NCBI RefSeq assembly: GCF_014705655.1
Contig: NZ_JACXIY010000016.1
Coordinates: forward strand, 62,001-126,000
DNA length: 64,000 bases
Direction of reading: 5' to 3'
Origin: Paenibacillus arenilitoris
GTDB lineage: Bacteria > Bacillota > Bacilli > Paenibacillales > Paenibacillaceae
Within the stretch, counting starts at the first letter, position 1. Each line of letters begins with the position of its first letter. The notes under the pieces were generated by a model, which did no database searches, was not told the origin of the DNA, and saw only the letters and a program-made list of their open reading frames with translations. Below are positions 63,988 through 64,000 of the stretch, one piece after another. Position numbers and translations under genes: made by a program.

Positions 63988-64000
63988 AGCCGACTCCCCT

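Overview
The window reads as a chromosomal segment of a moderately GC-rich, spore-forming Firmicute of the Paenibacillaceae (Paenibacillus/Cohnella-like; inferred). The evidence is strong AGGAGG-type ribosome sites with frequent TTG/GTG starts, Bacillus-type gene orders (spoVK-hflX-ynbB-glnR-glnA; lexA divergent from a yneA-like gene; yesMNOPQR-like pectin cluster; mrfA-mrfB), and a sporulation gene. Nearly all of it is coding and most genes lie on the minus strand. I see no rRNA, tRNA, CRISPR array, prophage or insertion sequence.

Layout. 1-9 kb: orphan glutamate synthase small subunit, thyA-dfrA, an acyl-CoA thioesterase and a complete pdhABCD operon with a clear sigma-A promoter. 9-14.3 kb: esterase, low-molecular-weight phosphatase with a TRIC-type channel, thiamine pyrophosphokinase, and a Smr-less MutS2 paralogue behind a 430-nt leader region holding a promoter, a long imperfect hairpin and two intrinsic terminators. 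14.3-19.4 kb: a tightly packed two-component system, nitrilase, two GNAT proteins and a PhnP-like hydrolase. 19.5-22.7 kb: chromate transporter, a small unknown ORF and a Ser/Thr kinase fused to a degenerate P-loop domain. 22.8-30.5 kb: YesMN-type sensor/regulator, sugar ABC importer and GH105 unsaturated rhamnogalacturonyl hydrolase. 30.6-38 kb: FtsJ-like methyltransferase, a 113-bp tandem repeat cluster, a cREC protein, an odd Fpg-like glycosylase, a NagD-like HAD phosphatase and the mrfAB repair pair. 38-41 kb: sdpR/sdpI-like pair, a UMP-kinase paralogue behind a leader peptide and terminator, and an APH-like kinase. 41-48.9 kb: RNase Z, MetH, acireductone dioxygenase, HAD hydrolase, a membrane protein, aldo/keto reductase, DUF896. 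49-53.5 kb: MacAB-like ABC efflux genes and the SOS pair yneA/lexA. 53.8-64 kb: glnRA, ynbB, hflX, spoVK, a YdcF-like protein, DUF402, a lipoprotein cyclophilin and a class A PBP.

Regulation that can be read directly. LexA-type boxes sit inside the promoter spacers of lexA and yneA, and a weaker one sits in the same position at mrfA. A perfect GlnR-type box lies in the last codons of ynbB upstream of the glnRA promoter. Three genes (the mutS2 paralogue, the Ser/Thr kinase and the UMP-kinase paralogue) have a strong intrinsic terminator between a candidate promoter or leader and their ribosome site, which suggests transcription attenuation. The UMP-kinase case, with a short leader ORF whose stop codon lies in the terminator stem, and the mutS2 leader are the best candidates for undescribed regulatory systems here.
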